This document shows, piece by piece, positions 8,029 to 17,053 of a stretch of 64,000 nucleotides of DNA (position 1 is the stretch's first letter; the number at the start of each line of letters is the position of its first letter). Below the pieces are notes generated by a model. That model worked only from the letters and a program-made list of their open reading frames with translations, did no database searches and was not told where the DNA came from. This stretch comes from Streptomyces cyaneochromogenes. Lineage in GTDB: Bacteria > Actinomycetota > Actinomycetes > Streptomycetales > Streptomycetaceae. The position numbers were made by a program, and so were the translations under genes. The DNA is taken from positions 558,001-622,000 of the forward strand of contig NZ_CP034539.1 in NCBI RefSeq assembly GCF_003963535.1, in the 5' to 3' direction.

Positions 8029-8849
8029 GGCTCTCCCGGAATCGGGCCGTGCGTGCCGTGGACCTCCCGGCGGCGGGACGGTCGGGCCACGGCCGCCAGG
8101 ACGAAGGTGACGCTGATCAGCAGGGACCAGGCGCCGATCTTGTCCGCGCCCACGGGCTCCCAGCCGTCGAGCTGGTAGGGGTAGCGCCAGGCGCCGAGGT
8201 ACGTGGCGAGGTTCTCCGCGACCCAGAGGAAGAAGCCGATCAGGACGAAGGACAGCGCCAGCGGCATCCGGCGGCGGACACCGCGGACCGTGTAGCGCAC
8301 CGAGGTGCCCGCGGTGACGGCCAGGAGCAGGCAGGCCAGGAGCCAGCGCGCGTCGGGCAGCCAGTGGTGGCTGAAGAAGTTGACGTAGACGGCCGCGGCC
8401 ACGACCGCTGTCGCCCGTGGCCGGTAGCGGACCAGCTCCAGGTCGAACAGGTGCCAGGCGCGGCAGACGTAGCTGCCGACGGCCGCGTAGAGGAACCCTC
8501 CGTAGAGCGGGACGCCCGCGAACTTCAGGACGGCCGGTTCCGGATAGCTCCAGGATCCGAGCGACACCTTGACCAGTTCGAAGGCCAGGCCGATGACATG
8601 GCACAGCGCGATGACGGCGATGTCCCGGCCGTTCTCCCAGCCGCGCAGCCAGAACACGAGCGTGAGCAGCACGCCGTAGGCGACGAGCAGGTCGTAGCGG
8701 GCCACGGGCAGCCCGGGCAGCAGGGTCGACGCGGCCACGCCGGAGAGCAGGGCGATGGCGAAGGCGCAGGACCGGGTCTGGGTCCAGGCGAAGTCGAGCA
8801 GGTGACGGACCGAGGCGGCCAGGGGGCGGGTGTTGATGGTGGTGAGCAT
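8025..8849 (-). CDS. DUF817 family integral membrane protein
   Basis: 274 residues from ATG 8849 (MLTTINTRPLAASVRHLLDF); the upstream extension is low-quality sequence and AAGG lies about 8 nt before this ATG. Eight or so hydrophobic helices alternate with conserved motifs: FELVKVSLGSWSYPE, GVPLYGGFLYAAVGSYVCRAWHLFDL, FFSHHW, and FFLWVAENLATYLGAWRYPYQ. These match the DUF817 family, which includes B. subtilis YoaT, of unknown function. The stop codon overlaps the GTG of the kinase pseudogene. Confidence 0.85.
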   Translation of the reverse strand: MLTTINTRPLAASVRHLLDFAWTQTRSCAFAIALLSGVAASTLLPGLPVARYDLLVAYGVLLTLVFWLRGWENGRDIAVIALCHVIGLAFELVKVSLGSWSYPEPAVLKFAGVPLYGGFLYAAVGSYVCRAWHLFDLELVRYRPRATAVVAAAVYVNFFSHHWLPDARWLLACLLLAVTAGTSVRYTVRGVRRRMPLALSFVLIGFFLWVAENLATYLGAWRYPYQLDGWEPVGADKIGAWSLLISVTFVLAAVARPSRRREVHGTHGPIPGEP

Positions 8850-9191
8850 GATGCCTTGAAAGACGGCCCCCCGGCCTGCTCGGTTCGTCAGTGCCAGTTC
8901 GTGTTCGTCAGGGCGTGGCCGTCGCCCGCCGGCAGGGCGGGCGAGACGCTGTGGCCGGCAGGGTCTGGAGCGGTCGGCGGCGTATGCGGGGCCTCTTTCG
9001 TGGGTCGGTGGTGTCCTGCTCGTCGCGCTCGCCCTGCTCGGGCCGCTCACCGCCGTGACCGACCGTCGTGCCGTAGGAGACGGTCAACGTCCGCTCCGGA
9101 CCGGCGCGTTCATACGGGAGGGGGACCGGGGAGCACCGCCGCAGGGTGAAAATCCGTTGCGGCCGGCCTCCCCTCCCCCGAACCTGAGCCC
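8850..9191. other. Intergenic stretch with no convincing gene
   Basis: Between the DUF817 gene and the GNAT gene I see no complete gene. One plus-strand frame around 9005-9060 reads like the end of a membrane helix (WVGGVLLVALALLGPLTAV) but has no start or domain around it. It may be a remnant or chance. Confidence 0.4.
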
Positions 9192-10118
9192 ATGCCTTAC
9201 GTCCTGCGTCCCGCCGGCCTCACCGACGCGGCCGCCATCACCGACCTGCTCAACGACATCGACCGGATGGAGATAGGTCGGCCCGAGACGGACCTGCACA
9301 CCGTCGAGGCCGATCTGAAGCGGTCCGACGTCGCTCTGGAGCGCGACTCGTGGCTGGCCTTCGACGGCGACCGGCTGGTGGCCTACGGCCTGCTGTGGGA
9401 CGAGTCGGGGGGTGAGCGCGTCGACATCGATCACTACGTGCTGCCCGAGCACCAGCGGGCGGGCGAACTCCTGCTGGACGCGATGGAGGCCCGCGCCCTG
9501 GACAAGGCACGCGCGAACGGTGCGTCGAGAGCGGTCGTGCATCTGCACCTCAACACGGAGCCGACGCTCGACACGAGGCTGATCGAGCGGCGGGGCTGGT
9601 TCGCCGTACGGCGGTACCACGTCCTGCACCGGCCGCTGGACGCCGCCGAGGACCTCGTCCCGCAGGCTCCGCCCGGCGTGCGGCTGCGGGCGTGCGCCGA
9701 CGAGGCGGATCGTGCGCGGGTGCACGCGCTGTACCAGTCGAGCTTCGCCCAGCACTTCGACTTCCAGTCGCGTACGTACGACCTGTGGCTGGAGGACGTC
9801 GACGCCGACGTCCTCGACTGGTCGCTGGTGTGGATCGTCGGCACCGAGGAGCTGGGGGACGCCGGGTTCCTCATCGCGCGCGACGACCGTGAGGCGATGG
9901 GCTGGATCCGGAGCATCGGAGTGCTGCGTGAAGCCCGTGGTCAGGGTCTCGGCGGCCTGCTGCTGCGGCACGCCTTCGGCGCCTTCGCCGCGCGGGGACG
10001 GGAGACGGTGGGGCTCGGCGTCGACACCGCCAACGCCACGGGGGCTCCCGCCCTGTACGCGCGCCATGGGCTGACCGTCCATTACGCCGTCGACACCTGG
10101 GAGACGGTCCTGAAGTGA
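9192..10118 (+). CDS. Double-domain GNAT N-acetyltransferase
   Basis: 308 residues, about twice the usual length, with two GCN5-related folds in tandem (about 1-150 and 155-308). The second domain has the acetyl-CoA loop SIGVLREARGQGLGGLLLRHAF and the C-terminal motif VDTANATGAPALYARHGLTV. The N-terminal domain is degenerate: its pyrophosphate loop region reads VLPEHQRAGELLLDAM, without the full Q/RxxGxG/A. Tandem GNATs of this type in Streptomyces include mycothiol synthase-like and small-molecule acetyltransferases; the substrate is unknown. No clear ribosome site precedes ATG 9192. Confidence 0.85.
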   Translation: MPYVLRPAGLTDAAAITDLLNDIDRMEIGRPETDLHTVEADLKRSDVALERDSWLAFDGDRLVAYGLLWDESGGERVDIDHYVLPEHQRAGELLLDAMEARALDKARANGASRAVVHLHLNTEPTLDTRLIERRGWFAVRRYHVLHRPLDAAEDLVPQAPPGVRLRACADEADRARVHALYQSSFAQHFDFQSRTYDLWLEDVDADVLDWSLVWIVGTEELGDAGFLIARDDREAMGWIRSIGVLREARGQGLGGLLLRHAFGAFAARGRETVGLGVDTANATGAPALYARHGLTVHYAVDTWETVLK

Positions 10119-10139
10119 CCGTGACCGCCTGCGACGAGG

Positions 10140-10388
10140 GCGGCGGGGCACCGTGAGCATCTGGTGGTAGCCCCACAAGCCGGTCGCGCTGTGGGCGTCG
10201 AGGCCGCCGCCGTAGATGTGGAGGTGACCCGTGAAGTCGCCGCCCCAGGCCGTCGACGCGGTCACCGTCTCCAGACGCGGTCCGCTGCCGTCGACGTGGC
10301 CGCACGTACGGTCGTTGCAGCCTGACGCACCCGCGAACGCCGTCGGCGTGCCCGCCGCCAACAGCGCCGCCGCGCCGGCCGCGCTCAC
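10140..10388 (-). pseudogene. N-terminal remnant of a secreted protein
   Basis: From GTG 10388 the minus strand encodes a signal-like start (MSAAGAAALLAAGTPTAFAG), then CNDRTCGHVDGSGPRLETV and GGDFTGHLHIYGGGLDAHS. It then loses coding character and runs antisense into the GNAT gene. The first 70 residues look like a small extracellular protein with a Cys pair. The C-terminal part seems to have been removed by a deletion. Confidence 0.45.
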
Positions 10389-10453
10389 CGCAGGGACCCT
10401 GAGATGGCGTGGCGACCGAGGAACGCCTCCCCACGGGTGACTCGCTCCCGGTC

Positions 10454-10773
10454 TCAGGCGGCGGCCGGGCCCTCGGCCTTGGCGAGGGCCTCGCGCTGCT
10501 TCTCATGGGCCTTGCGCCGCCTCTCGTGGTGGAGAGCCGCGGCCGTGGCCAGCGCGCCGAGTCCCTCCCACACTCCCGCGCCCAGGAAGCCGGACGGGGC
10601 ACGGCCGCCGAGTACCGCCAGTGTGAAGACGCGGTCAGGAAGACCGGTGTGTGATCGCCCTGCGCCCGTCCGGCGTCCCCTACACGGGTGAAGCCCATGA
10701 CGGTGAGGAGGGCGTCCGGGGCGATGAGCCCGACGGCGCCCATGACGGCGGCGATCGCACCGAACACGGCCAT
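10454..10773 (-). pseudogene. Frameshifted small membrane protein gene
   Basis: The N-terminal piece from ATG 10773 reads MAVFGAIAAVMGAVGLIAPD, then LLTVMGFTRVGDAGRAQGDH and TPVFLTASS. The C-terminal piece in another frame reads VFTLAVLGGRAPSGFLGAGV, WEGLGALATAAALHHERRRK and a charged tail to the stop at 10454. An internal segment is missing and the frame shifts near 10625. An intact relative would probably be a four-helix membrane protein. No function is known. Confidence 0.55.
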
Positions 10774-11080
10774 GGTCCAGCCGGACGGGGAGCGGGGCAG
10801 GAGTCGCACGAAGTCCTCGGTGGGCCTGGGGAGTTGGGGCTGTGGTGTCCCTGCGTACCCTGCGGGTCCCGTGCGGTGAAGACAGGGGTCGCAGACCGGG
10901 GACCGGGACCCTGCCGACCTGCTCCCGAGGGCCCTTTTCCCGACCGGAAAACACTTGGACTGCGCGGTCGTCGTCGCGGGACACTTCCGCACTCGAACCC
11001 AAGCTCACACGGCCGTTGCCGGCGATGACCCCTGCCCGCGTGACGCATGGCAGGCCGCCGCAGAACAACACAGGGTTGGG
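10774..11080. other. Leader region of the ABC exporter, no gene seen
   Basis: About 300 bp before the exporter gene. It contains a short less GC-rich patch near 10930-10955 that could hold a promoter. No open frame here has coding character on either strand. Confidence 0.4.
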
Positions 11081-12895
11081 ATGGAAACCCCTCAAGCACG
11101 CAAGGTCCAGCCGGGCAAACGCTCGGTACTTCTCGCACTTCGCTACTACGGACGGGAGTTGGCCAGGCTCCGCCGGCTGACGCTCCCCACGATGCTGCTC
11201 TCGGCGCTGGGCAACATCGGAATCAACTACGTCGCGCCGCTGATCGTCGCCAAGCTCGTGGGTGACATCGCCGACGACAAGGACATCACCGTCGGCTCGG
11301 CGCTGCCGTACGTCCTCGGCTTCGTCGGTGTCCTGCTGCTGGCGGAGACGCTGTGGCGCATCGCCCTGCACTGCCTGAACCGCCTCGACGCCCTCGGTAT
11401 CGAGCACCTGTACGTGATCGGGATGGACGAGCTGTTCGCCAAGGACGCCGCGTTCTTCCACGACAACTTCGCCGGATCGCTGACCAAGCGCGTCCTGAGC
11501 TTCGCCTCCCGTTTCGAGCAGTTCGTCGACACGCTGACGTTCCAGCTCGTGGGGAGCTTCGTGCCGCTGGTGTTCGGGGCGGTGGTGCTGTGGAGGTACG
11601 AACCGCTGCTCGTGGTCGGACTGCTGGTGATGATCGCCGTGACGGCGGTGTGCGTGGTGCCTCTCATCCGGCGCCGTCAGGCGCTCGTCGACGAGCGTGA
11701 GGAGGCGATCGCCCGGGTCTCGGGCCATGTCGCCGACAGCCTGATGAACATGGACACGGTCCGGGCGTTCGCCGCCGAGGGGCGCGAGGCCGCCGAGCAC
11801 CGCGCCCGCGTCGCCACGTCGCGCCGGCTCACGCTGCGCTCGTGGGACTACGGCAATCTGCGCATCGACACGCTGGTCGCGCCGATGTCGGTGCTGACCA
11901 ACGCGCTGGGACTGCTGCTCGCGGTCACGCTCGGCGGGGGCGCGCACGGTGTGGAGGCGATCGTGGTGGCCTTCACCTACTACAACAACGCGACGCGGAT
12001 CATGTTCGAGTTCAACCAGATCTACCGCCGGCTGGAGAGCTCGATGACGGAGGCCGCGCAGTTCACCGAGCTGCTGCTGACACCGCCGACGGTGCTCGAC
12101 CCCCCGTCGCCGGAGCCGCTGGTGCGCGGGGCCGCCGATGTCCGCTTCGAGCGGGTGGTGTTCGCCCACTCCGGGGGCCGGCCGCTGTTCGAGGGCCTGG
12201 ACCTGGACGTGCCCGCCGGATCGAAGATCGGCCTGGTGGGGCGGTCCGGTGGTGGCAAGACCACGCTCACCAGGCTGCTGTTACGGATGACGGACGTCGA
12301 CTCCGGCCGGATCCTGATCGGCGGTCAGGACATCAGCCGGCTGCGCCAGGCCGATCTGCGCGGTCTGATGGCCTACGTGCCGCAGGACCCGGCGATGTTC
12401 CACCGCACGCTGCGGGACAACATCGCGTTCGCCCGGCCGGACGCCACCGACGCCGAGATCCGCCGCGCGGCGGAGGCGGCCCACGTCACGGAGTTCGCCG
12501 ACGCGCTGCCGTACGGCTTCGACACCATGGTGGGCGAGCGCGGCGTCAAGCTGTCCGGCGGTCAGCGCCAGCGGGTCGCCCTCGCCCGGGCGATCCTGCG
12601 CGACGCACCGATCCTCCTGCTCGACGAGGCGACCAGCGCGTTGGACTCCGAGAGCGAGATCCTCGTCCAGGAGGCGCTGTGGCGGCTCATGGACGGGCGG
12701 ACGGCGCTCGTGGTGGCACACCGGCTGAGCACGGTCGCCGGCATGGACCGGCTCGTCGTCCTGGACCGCGGACAGATCGTCGAGCAGGGCACCCACGACG
12801 AACTGCTCACGGCGTCGGGCGCCTACGCGAAGCTGTGGCAGCACCAGTCGGGCGGATTCCTCGACGACACCCCGGCGCGGGCCGAGTTGCCCTGA
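11081..12895 (+). CDS. ABC exporter half-transporter (TMD-NBD fusion)
   Basis: 604 residues from ATG 11081; AGGG lies just upstream and the longer frame is unlikely. The N-terminal membrane domain (about residues 30-325) has six helices. The nucleotide-binding domain (about 360-590) has Walker A GRSGGGKT, Q-loop YVPQDPAMF, signature LSGGQRQR, Walker B ILLLDEATSALD and H-loop VAHRLS. The order TMD then NBD marks a type IV exporter acting as a homodimer in the plasma membrane. Cargo is not readable; there is no biosynthetic or peptide gene beside it. A strong hairpin follows. Confidence 0.9.
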   Translation: METPQARKVQPGKRSVLLALRYYGRELARLRRLTLPTMLLSALGNIGINYVAPLIVAKLVGDIADDKDITVGSALPYVLGFVGVLLLAETLWRIALHCLNRLDALGIEHLYVIGMDELFAKDAAFFHDNFAGSLTKRVLSFASRFEQFVDTLTFQLVGSFVPLVFGAVVLWRYEPLLVVGLLVMIAVTAVCVVPLIRRRQALVDEREEAIARVSGHVADSLMNMDTVRAFAAEGREAAEHRARVATSRRLTLRSWDYGNLRIDTLVAPMSVLTNALGLLLAVTLGGGAHGVEAIVVAFTYYNNATRIMFEFNQIYRRLESSMTEAAQFTELLLTPPTVLDPPSPEPLVRGAADVRFERVVFAHSGGRPLFEGLDLDVPAGSKIGLVGRSGGGKTTLTRLLLRMTDVDSGRILIGGQDISRLRQADLRGLMAYVPQDPAMFHRTLRDNIAFARPDATDAEIRRAAEAAHVTEFADALPYGFDTMVGERGVKLSGGQRQRVALARAILRDAPILLLDEATSALDSESEILVQEALWRLMDGRTALVVAHRLSTVAGMDRLVVLDRGQIVEQGTHDELLTASGAYAKLWQHQSGGFLDDTPARAELP

Positions 12896-12912
12896 ACCGG
12901 AGACGGCCCGCG

Positions 12913-12949
12913 GCGGGCGGGCGGCGGATGTGTTCCGCCGCCCGCCCGC
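12913..12949. terminator. Strong bidirectional hairpin
   Basis: Perfect 16-bp arms (12913-12928 and 12934-12949) with a 5-nt loop lie between the convergent exporter and lipoprotein genes. The hairpin would end transcription from both sides. Confidence 0.75.
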
Positions 12950-12986
12950 GCTTCGGTGGTCGGCCGGTCCGGCGTCGTGGGAGTCG

Positions 12987-14108
12987 TCACGGGGAGAGTC
13001 CGGCCCGGGCGCAGGCGGGGCGGAGCTTAGGAGTGCAGATCTGGTCGACGGTGTACACGCCGCCGTCGACGAGGGTCTGCCTGATCGTGTCGGCCGTCAC
13101 CGCTTCCGGAGTGAGCAGTACGGCCGGGATGTCCTCGGTGGTGGCGCTGTCCAACGTCGTCGTGGCCATGTCCTGGACGTCCTCGCCACGCCCCAGCGCC
13201 ACGGCCATCTCGGCGGCCGCGGCGGCTTCCGCCCGGAACGGCTTGTACACCGTCATGTACTGCTCGCCCTTGACGATGCGCTGCACGGCGTCGAGGTCGG
13301 CGTCCTGGCCGGTGACGGGGGGAAGCTTCCTGACACCGGCCGTCTTGAGAGCGGAGATGACCCCTGCGGCGATGGAGTCGTTGGCCGCCAGGACGCCGCC
13401 GATCCGGTCCGAGCCCAGGGCCGTGATGGCGGCGGACATGTTGGCGTGGGCGTTGTCGGTGCTCCACGCCGCGGTGTCGTAGGACTTGGCGACCTTCAGC
13501 CTGCCCGTGATGACGGACAGCGCGCCGCTGCGGAACCACGCCGCGTTGGCGCTGGTCGGGTCGCCGTTCATCATGACGACGTTCCCGCTGCCCCCCATGG
13601 CCGCCAGGAGCGCCTCGCCCTGGAGCCTGCCGACCTGCGCGCCGTCGAAACTGACGAAGCCCGAGATCGGTCCTTCGGTGAGCCGGTCATAGGAGATGAC
13701 CGAGGCACCCGCTCTGCGTGCCTCCTGGACCGAGGAGCGCATCGCCTTGCTGTCGGCGGGGTCGAGGATCAGGACACTGGCCCCTTTGGTGATCATGGAG
13801 CTCATCTGTTGCTGTTGTCTCGCCACGTCTCCCCCGGCGTTGGCGTACGCCACGGTGCAGCGAGGACACAGCTCCTTCAGCCGCTGCTCGATCAGCGGCT
13901 TGTCCCATTTCTCCCAGCGGGGGGTCACTCGGTTCGGGAACAGCAGGCCGATCGTGAAGCTGTCCGTGCCTGCCTCGTTCTCTCCCCCACAGGCGGCCAG
14001 GGACATCGTCATGAGCCCGGCGACGAGCGCCGCGGCGATCTGCCGCGTACGGGTACGGATACGGGTACGGATACGGGGCCTCAGGGCGAGCCCCCTCAAT
14101 CCCCTCAT
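12987..14108 (-). CDS. XylF-like sugar-binding lipoprotein coupled to a SpoIIE phosphatase
   Basis: 373 residues from ATG 14108, which overlaps the stop codon of the phosphatase gene (ATGA), so it is translated with it. An Arg-rich n-region and lipobox (MSLAACGG) place it outside, anchored to the membrane. The periplasmic-binding fold matches E. coli XylF in order: VLILDPADSKAM, VISYDRLTEGPISGFVSFD, VVMMNGDPTSANA, VTGQDADLDAVQRI and GEQYMTVYKPF. It differs from XylF by a CxxC (LCPRC) and a C-terminal extension QICTPKLRPACARAGL. Both are shared with its paralogue at 17054. No ATPase or permease follows, so it is an orphan binding protein. A sensory role with the phosphatase is possible but unproven. 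Confidence 0.88.
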   Translation of the reverse strand: MRGLRGLALRPRIRTRIRTRTRQIAAALVAGLMTMSLAACGGENEAGTDSFTIGLLFPNRVTPRWEKWDKPLIEQRLKELCPRCTVAYANAGGDVARQQQQMSSMITKGASVLILDPADSKAMRSSVQEARRAGASVISYDRLTEGPISGFVSFDGAQVGRLQGEALLAAMGGSGNVVMMNGDPTSANAAWFRSGALSVITGRLKVAKSYDTAAWSTDNAHANMSAAITALGSDRIGGVLAANDSIAAGVISALKTAGVRKLPPVTGQDADLDAVQRIVKGEQYMTVYKPFRAEAAAAAEMAVALGRGEDVQDMATTTLDSATTEDIPAVLLTPEAVTADTIRQTLVDGGVYTVDQICTPKLRPACARAGLSP

Positions 14109-16690
14109 GGCACGCCCCCCAGGTCCCCTGGCGGCACCGAGCCCGCGAGCGCCGGTTCGGGTCGCGGCACGCGGATCTCGCTCCACACCTGTTTGCCGCC
14201 GGCCACCGGCACGGAACCGAAGGTCTCCGACATCGCCTCGACCAGGAGCAGGCCCCGGCCGCCGGTCGACTCCCAGTCCACGATCACCGGTTTGGCGGGC
14301 GCCCTCGGCGAGCCGTCGGTCACGCTCACGCGTACCAGGTCGCCGCGGAGGATCAGATCGAGTCGGACCGAGCCCTGGGTGTGCACCAGGGCGTTGGTGA
14401 CCAGTTCGGACACGACCAGCAGCACCCCGTCGGCCGCTTCCGCCACCTTCCACCGGCGCAGGGTGCGCGAGGTGAAACGGCGGGCGTGCATGACGGCGTC
14501 GGGCAGCCGCCACACCTCCCAGCCGGCCCGGATCGGCCGGGCGGTCATGCCGTCGTAGCGCAGCAGCAACAGGGCGACGTCGTCCTCGCGGCGGCCCTCG
14601 TCGCCGAGCAGTTCGTCGGCCATCCGCCCGGTGTCGGCCGGGTCGGCCGCGGCGAGCGCGGCGCGTGTGCGGTCCATCCCCTCGTCCAGCGGCAGGTCGG
14701 CGGCCTCGACGAGGCCGTCGGTGACCAGGGCGAGCACCGCGCCGGGGGTCAGCGCCACCGCGGTCATGGGGAACTCCGCCTCGGCGAGCACGCCCAGCGG
14801 GAGCCCTCCCTCGACGTGGACCTCCTCGGTGGTGCCGTCGGGATGGCGGACCAGCGGGGAGAGGTGTCCGGCACGGACGAACAGGGCGTTGCCCTCCTCC
14901 AAGTCCAGTTCGACATAGCAGCAGGTGGCGAAGAGGTCGGTCTCCATGCCGACGAGCAGCCGGTTGGCGTGCGAGACGACCACGTCCGGCGGGTGGCCCT
15001 CCACCGCGTACGCCCGGACCGCGGTGCGCATCTGGCCCATGATCGTCGCGGCTCCGGCGCTGTGTCCCTGCACGTCACCGATGACCAGGGCCACCCGGTC
15101 CTCGGAGATGACGATGACGTCGTACCAGTCGCCGCCGACCTGGAGTCCGCGCCGGGCGGGCAGATAGCGGGCGACGGCCGTCCCGCCGGGCAGTTCGGGC
15201 AGGCGCCGGGGCAGCAGGCTGCGCTGGAGCAGCGTCGCGAGTTCCTGCTCGGCGTCGTAGGCGTGCGCCCGCTCGAGGGCCTGTCCGACCAGCGCGGCGG
15301 TCGCCGTCAGCACGGACCGCTCCTCGGTGGCGAACTCGTGCGGCTGGTCCCAGCCGACCAGGCATACGCCGACGACCGCGCCCTTGGCGGGCAGCGGCAG
15401 AACGGCCAGTCCTCCGGCGCCGATCCCCGCAAGTCCCGGTTCGAGGGCGGTGCCGACCGGCCACAGGTCCATCCGCCCGTCCCGCAGGGCCAGTTGGAGG
15501 GTGGGAAGGGCTCGCACCGGGGCGTCGGGCCACTCCGAGCGCCACTCGGCCCGCCAGATCTCCGGCCAGGCGGCGGGCTGCGGCGGGTCGAGGACGATGA
15601 CCACCAGCCGGTCCTCGGTCAGTTCGGCGAGCGCCACCCGGTCGGCGGCCAGCGGTTCGCGCAGTGCGGTGACGACCACACGGCCGACGTCCTGGACCGT
15701 CACGGCGTCGTCGAGTGCGGCGGTCAGCCACTGGATCCGGGAGACGTCGTCGGCGCTGCGGCGCTGGACCGAGGTCGCCGTCACCACGCCCAGCACCTGC
15801 TGCGGCCGGTCGTCGGAGCTCGCCGTCATCCGGCAGCTCAGACTCAGCCAGCGAACCTCGCCCGTGGAGTGGCGGACCCGGAACTCCAGCTCGCGCCGGG
15901 CGGACTCGGGGGCAGTCGGCTCAAGGACCGACATCAGCGCGTGCATGTCCTCCGGGAGGGCGTTCGCCAGCAGGGTGTCCGCCTTGCCGTCGAAGTCGGC
16001 CGGGGTGATGCCGACCAGTCCGAGCAGCGTCTCGTCCGCGTCGACCACGCCGGTGTCCGGCTCCAGGACGAAGGAGCCGACGCGCAGCGCGCGCAGGGCG
16101 AGGCTCAGCAGGGGCGGTGATCCGGGCCGGTCGGCGCCGCTCCGCAGCAGGTCGGCGACGGCGTCGGCGTACCGCTCCAGGAAGCGGCGTTGCTCGGCGT
16201 CGAACCCGTCGGCGGACGTCCCCACGACGACGAGGCAGCCCGGCCGTCCGCCCTCCGCCCTGAGGGGCAGTGCGCCCAGTGACGTCCCCACTCGTGGCGG
16301 TGCCGGTCCGCCCTGGTCGTCGTAGGAGGAGAGGGCCGCGGGGTTCAGCCACAGCGGCCGGTCGGCGCGGACGGCCCGCGCGGCGGGTGAGTCACCGGAC
16401 CGGGGCAGGAGCTTCGGCAGGCCGTACTGGGCGGTGCCGGCTCCGGTCATCCGGGCGGTGCCGACTCCGGCCGTCCGTGCGGTGCGGTCTTCGGCCGTCT
16501 CCAGCAGCCGGAGCTCCTCGTCCCCGGCGCCGGGCACATAGACGGCCGCCATCGCCACTCCGGCGAACGTCAGAGCACGCTCCACCGGCGCGGCCTCGCG
16601 CTCCGCAGACGGTGGACCGGTGCCCGCGGCCCCGGCCTCCGATGCCCGCAGCTGCGAGACCCCGGTCCGGGCAGGGCCGTCATGAGGCAT
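14105..16690 (-). CDS. Multidomain SpoIIE phosphatase with GAF, PAS and RsbW-like ATPase domains
   Basis: 861 residues from ATG 16690 (GGAGGAAGG upstream). Domains in order: GAF-like (about 45-170), PAS (about 195-310, with TGVVDADETLLGLVGI), GAF (about 320-480), SpoIIE/PP2C phosphatase (about 510-715: VGGDWYDV, VIGDVQGHS, TDGLVEA, EDDVALLLL) and a C-terminal HATPase_c of the anti-sigma type (about 735-855: VVSELVTNALVH, GGRGLLLVEAM). No transmembrane segment is seen. Such proteins dephosphorylate anti-anti-sigma factors, and the ATPase domain may phosphorylate them or bind a sigma factor. Its stop overlaps the start of a XylF-like lipoprotein gene. It is divergent from the second XylF-like operon. 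Confidence 0.9.
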   Translation of the reverse strand: MPHDGPARTGVSQLRASEAGAAGTGPPSAEREAAPVERALTFAGVAMAAVYVPGAGDEELRLLETAEDRTARTAGVGTARMTGAGTAQYGLPKLLPRSGDSPAARAVRADRPLWLNPAALSSYDDQGGPAPPRVGTSLGALPLRAEGGRPGCLVVVGTSADGFDAEQRRFLERYADAVADLLRSGADRPGSPPLLSLALRALRVGSFVLEPDTGVVDADETLLGLVGITPADFDGKADTLLANALPEDMHALMSVLEPTAPESARRELEFRVRHSTGEVRWLSLSCRMTASSDDRPQQVLGVVTATSVQRRSADDVSRIQWLTAALDDAVTVQDVGRVVVTALREPLAADRVALAELTEDRLVVIVLDPPQPAAWPEIWRAEWRSEWPDAPVRALPTLQLALRDGRMDLWPVGTALEPGLAGIGAGGLAVLPLPAKGAVVGVCLVGWDQPHEFATEERSVLTATAALVGQALERAHAYDAEQELATLLQRSLLPRRLPELPGGTAVARYLPARRGLQVGGDWYDVIVISEDRVALVIGDVQGHSAGAATIMGQMRTAVRAYAVEGHPPDVVVSHANRLLVGMETDLFATCCYVELDLEEGNALFVRAGHLSPLVRHPDGTTEEVHVEGGLPLGVLAEAEFPMTAVALTPGAVLALVTDGLVEAADLPLDEGMDRTRAALAAADPADTGRMADELLGDEGRREDDVALLLLRYDGMTARPIRAGWEVWRLPDAVMHARRFTSRTLRRWKVAEAADGVLLVVSELVTNALVHTQGSVRLDLILRGDLVRVSVTDGSPRAPAKPVIVDWESTGGRGLLLVEAMSETFGSVPVAGGKQVWSEIRVPRPEPALAGSVPPGDLGGVP

Positions 16691-17053
16691 GTCCGCACCT
16701 TCCTCCCGCCCCAAGGCCACAGGTGCCGACAGACTGAGATCGGGGCGTTCAGCTTCCAGCGTCTCATATGGGAGCCAAGCGGACAGATCAGGATGAATTC
16801 CCCTTCATTGACGATTCCACCCTCGCCTTTCCGCCATCGGTCGGGCTCCACTCCGGTCGGGTCCGTCATCGCGTTCGCAGTTCATCCCGGCCGGTGCCAC
16901 ACTTACCGCATAGCCGCTTTGCCCCTCTTTGACACAGCATGTACCCCGATCTCAGGCAGAACGTTCGCCGTGACGCCCGGCGTCGGCAAACGCGGCTGTT
17001 CGTCCTGGACGCCCTCCTCACCCCGCGAGGTGAAGGAAAGGGAGGTCTCTCGT
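16691..17053. other. Divergent promoter region between phosphatase and sugar transporter operon
   Basis: This 363-bp region separates two divergent operons that both encode XylF-like proteins. It is less GC-rich around 16790-16830. I see no complete gene and no strong palindrome. A purine-rich ribosome site (GGAAAGGGAGG) closes it at about 17035-17045. Confidence 0.5.

Noticed and set aside
9084..10388. 434-codon minus-strand frame across the GNAT gene
   Set aside because: Only its first 70 residues look like protein. The rest is exactly antisense to the GNAT gene and was not accepted as coding.
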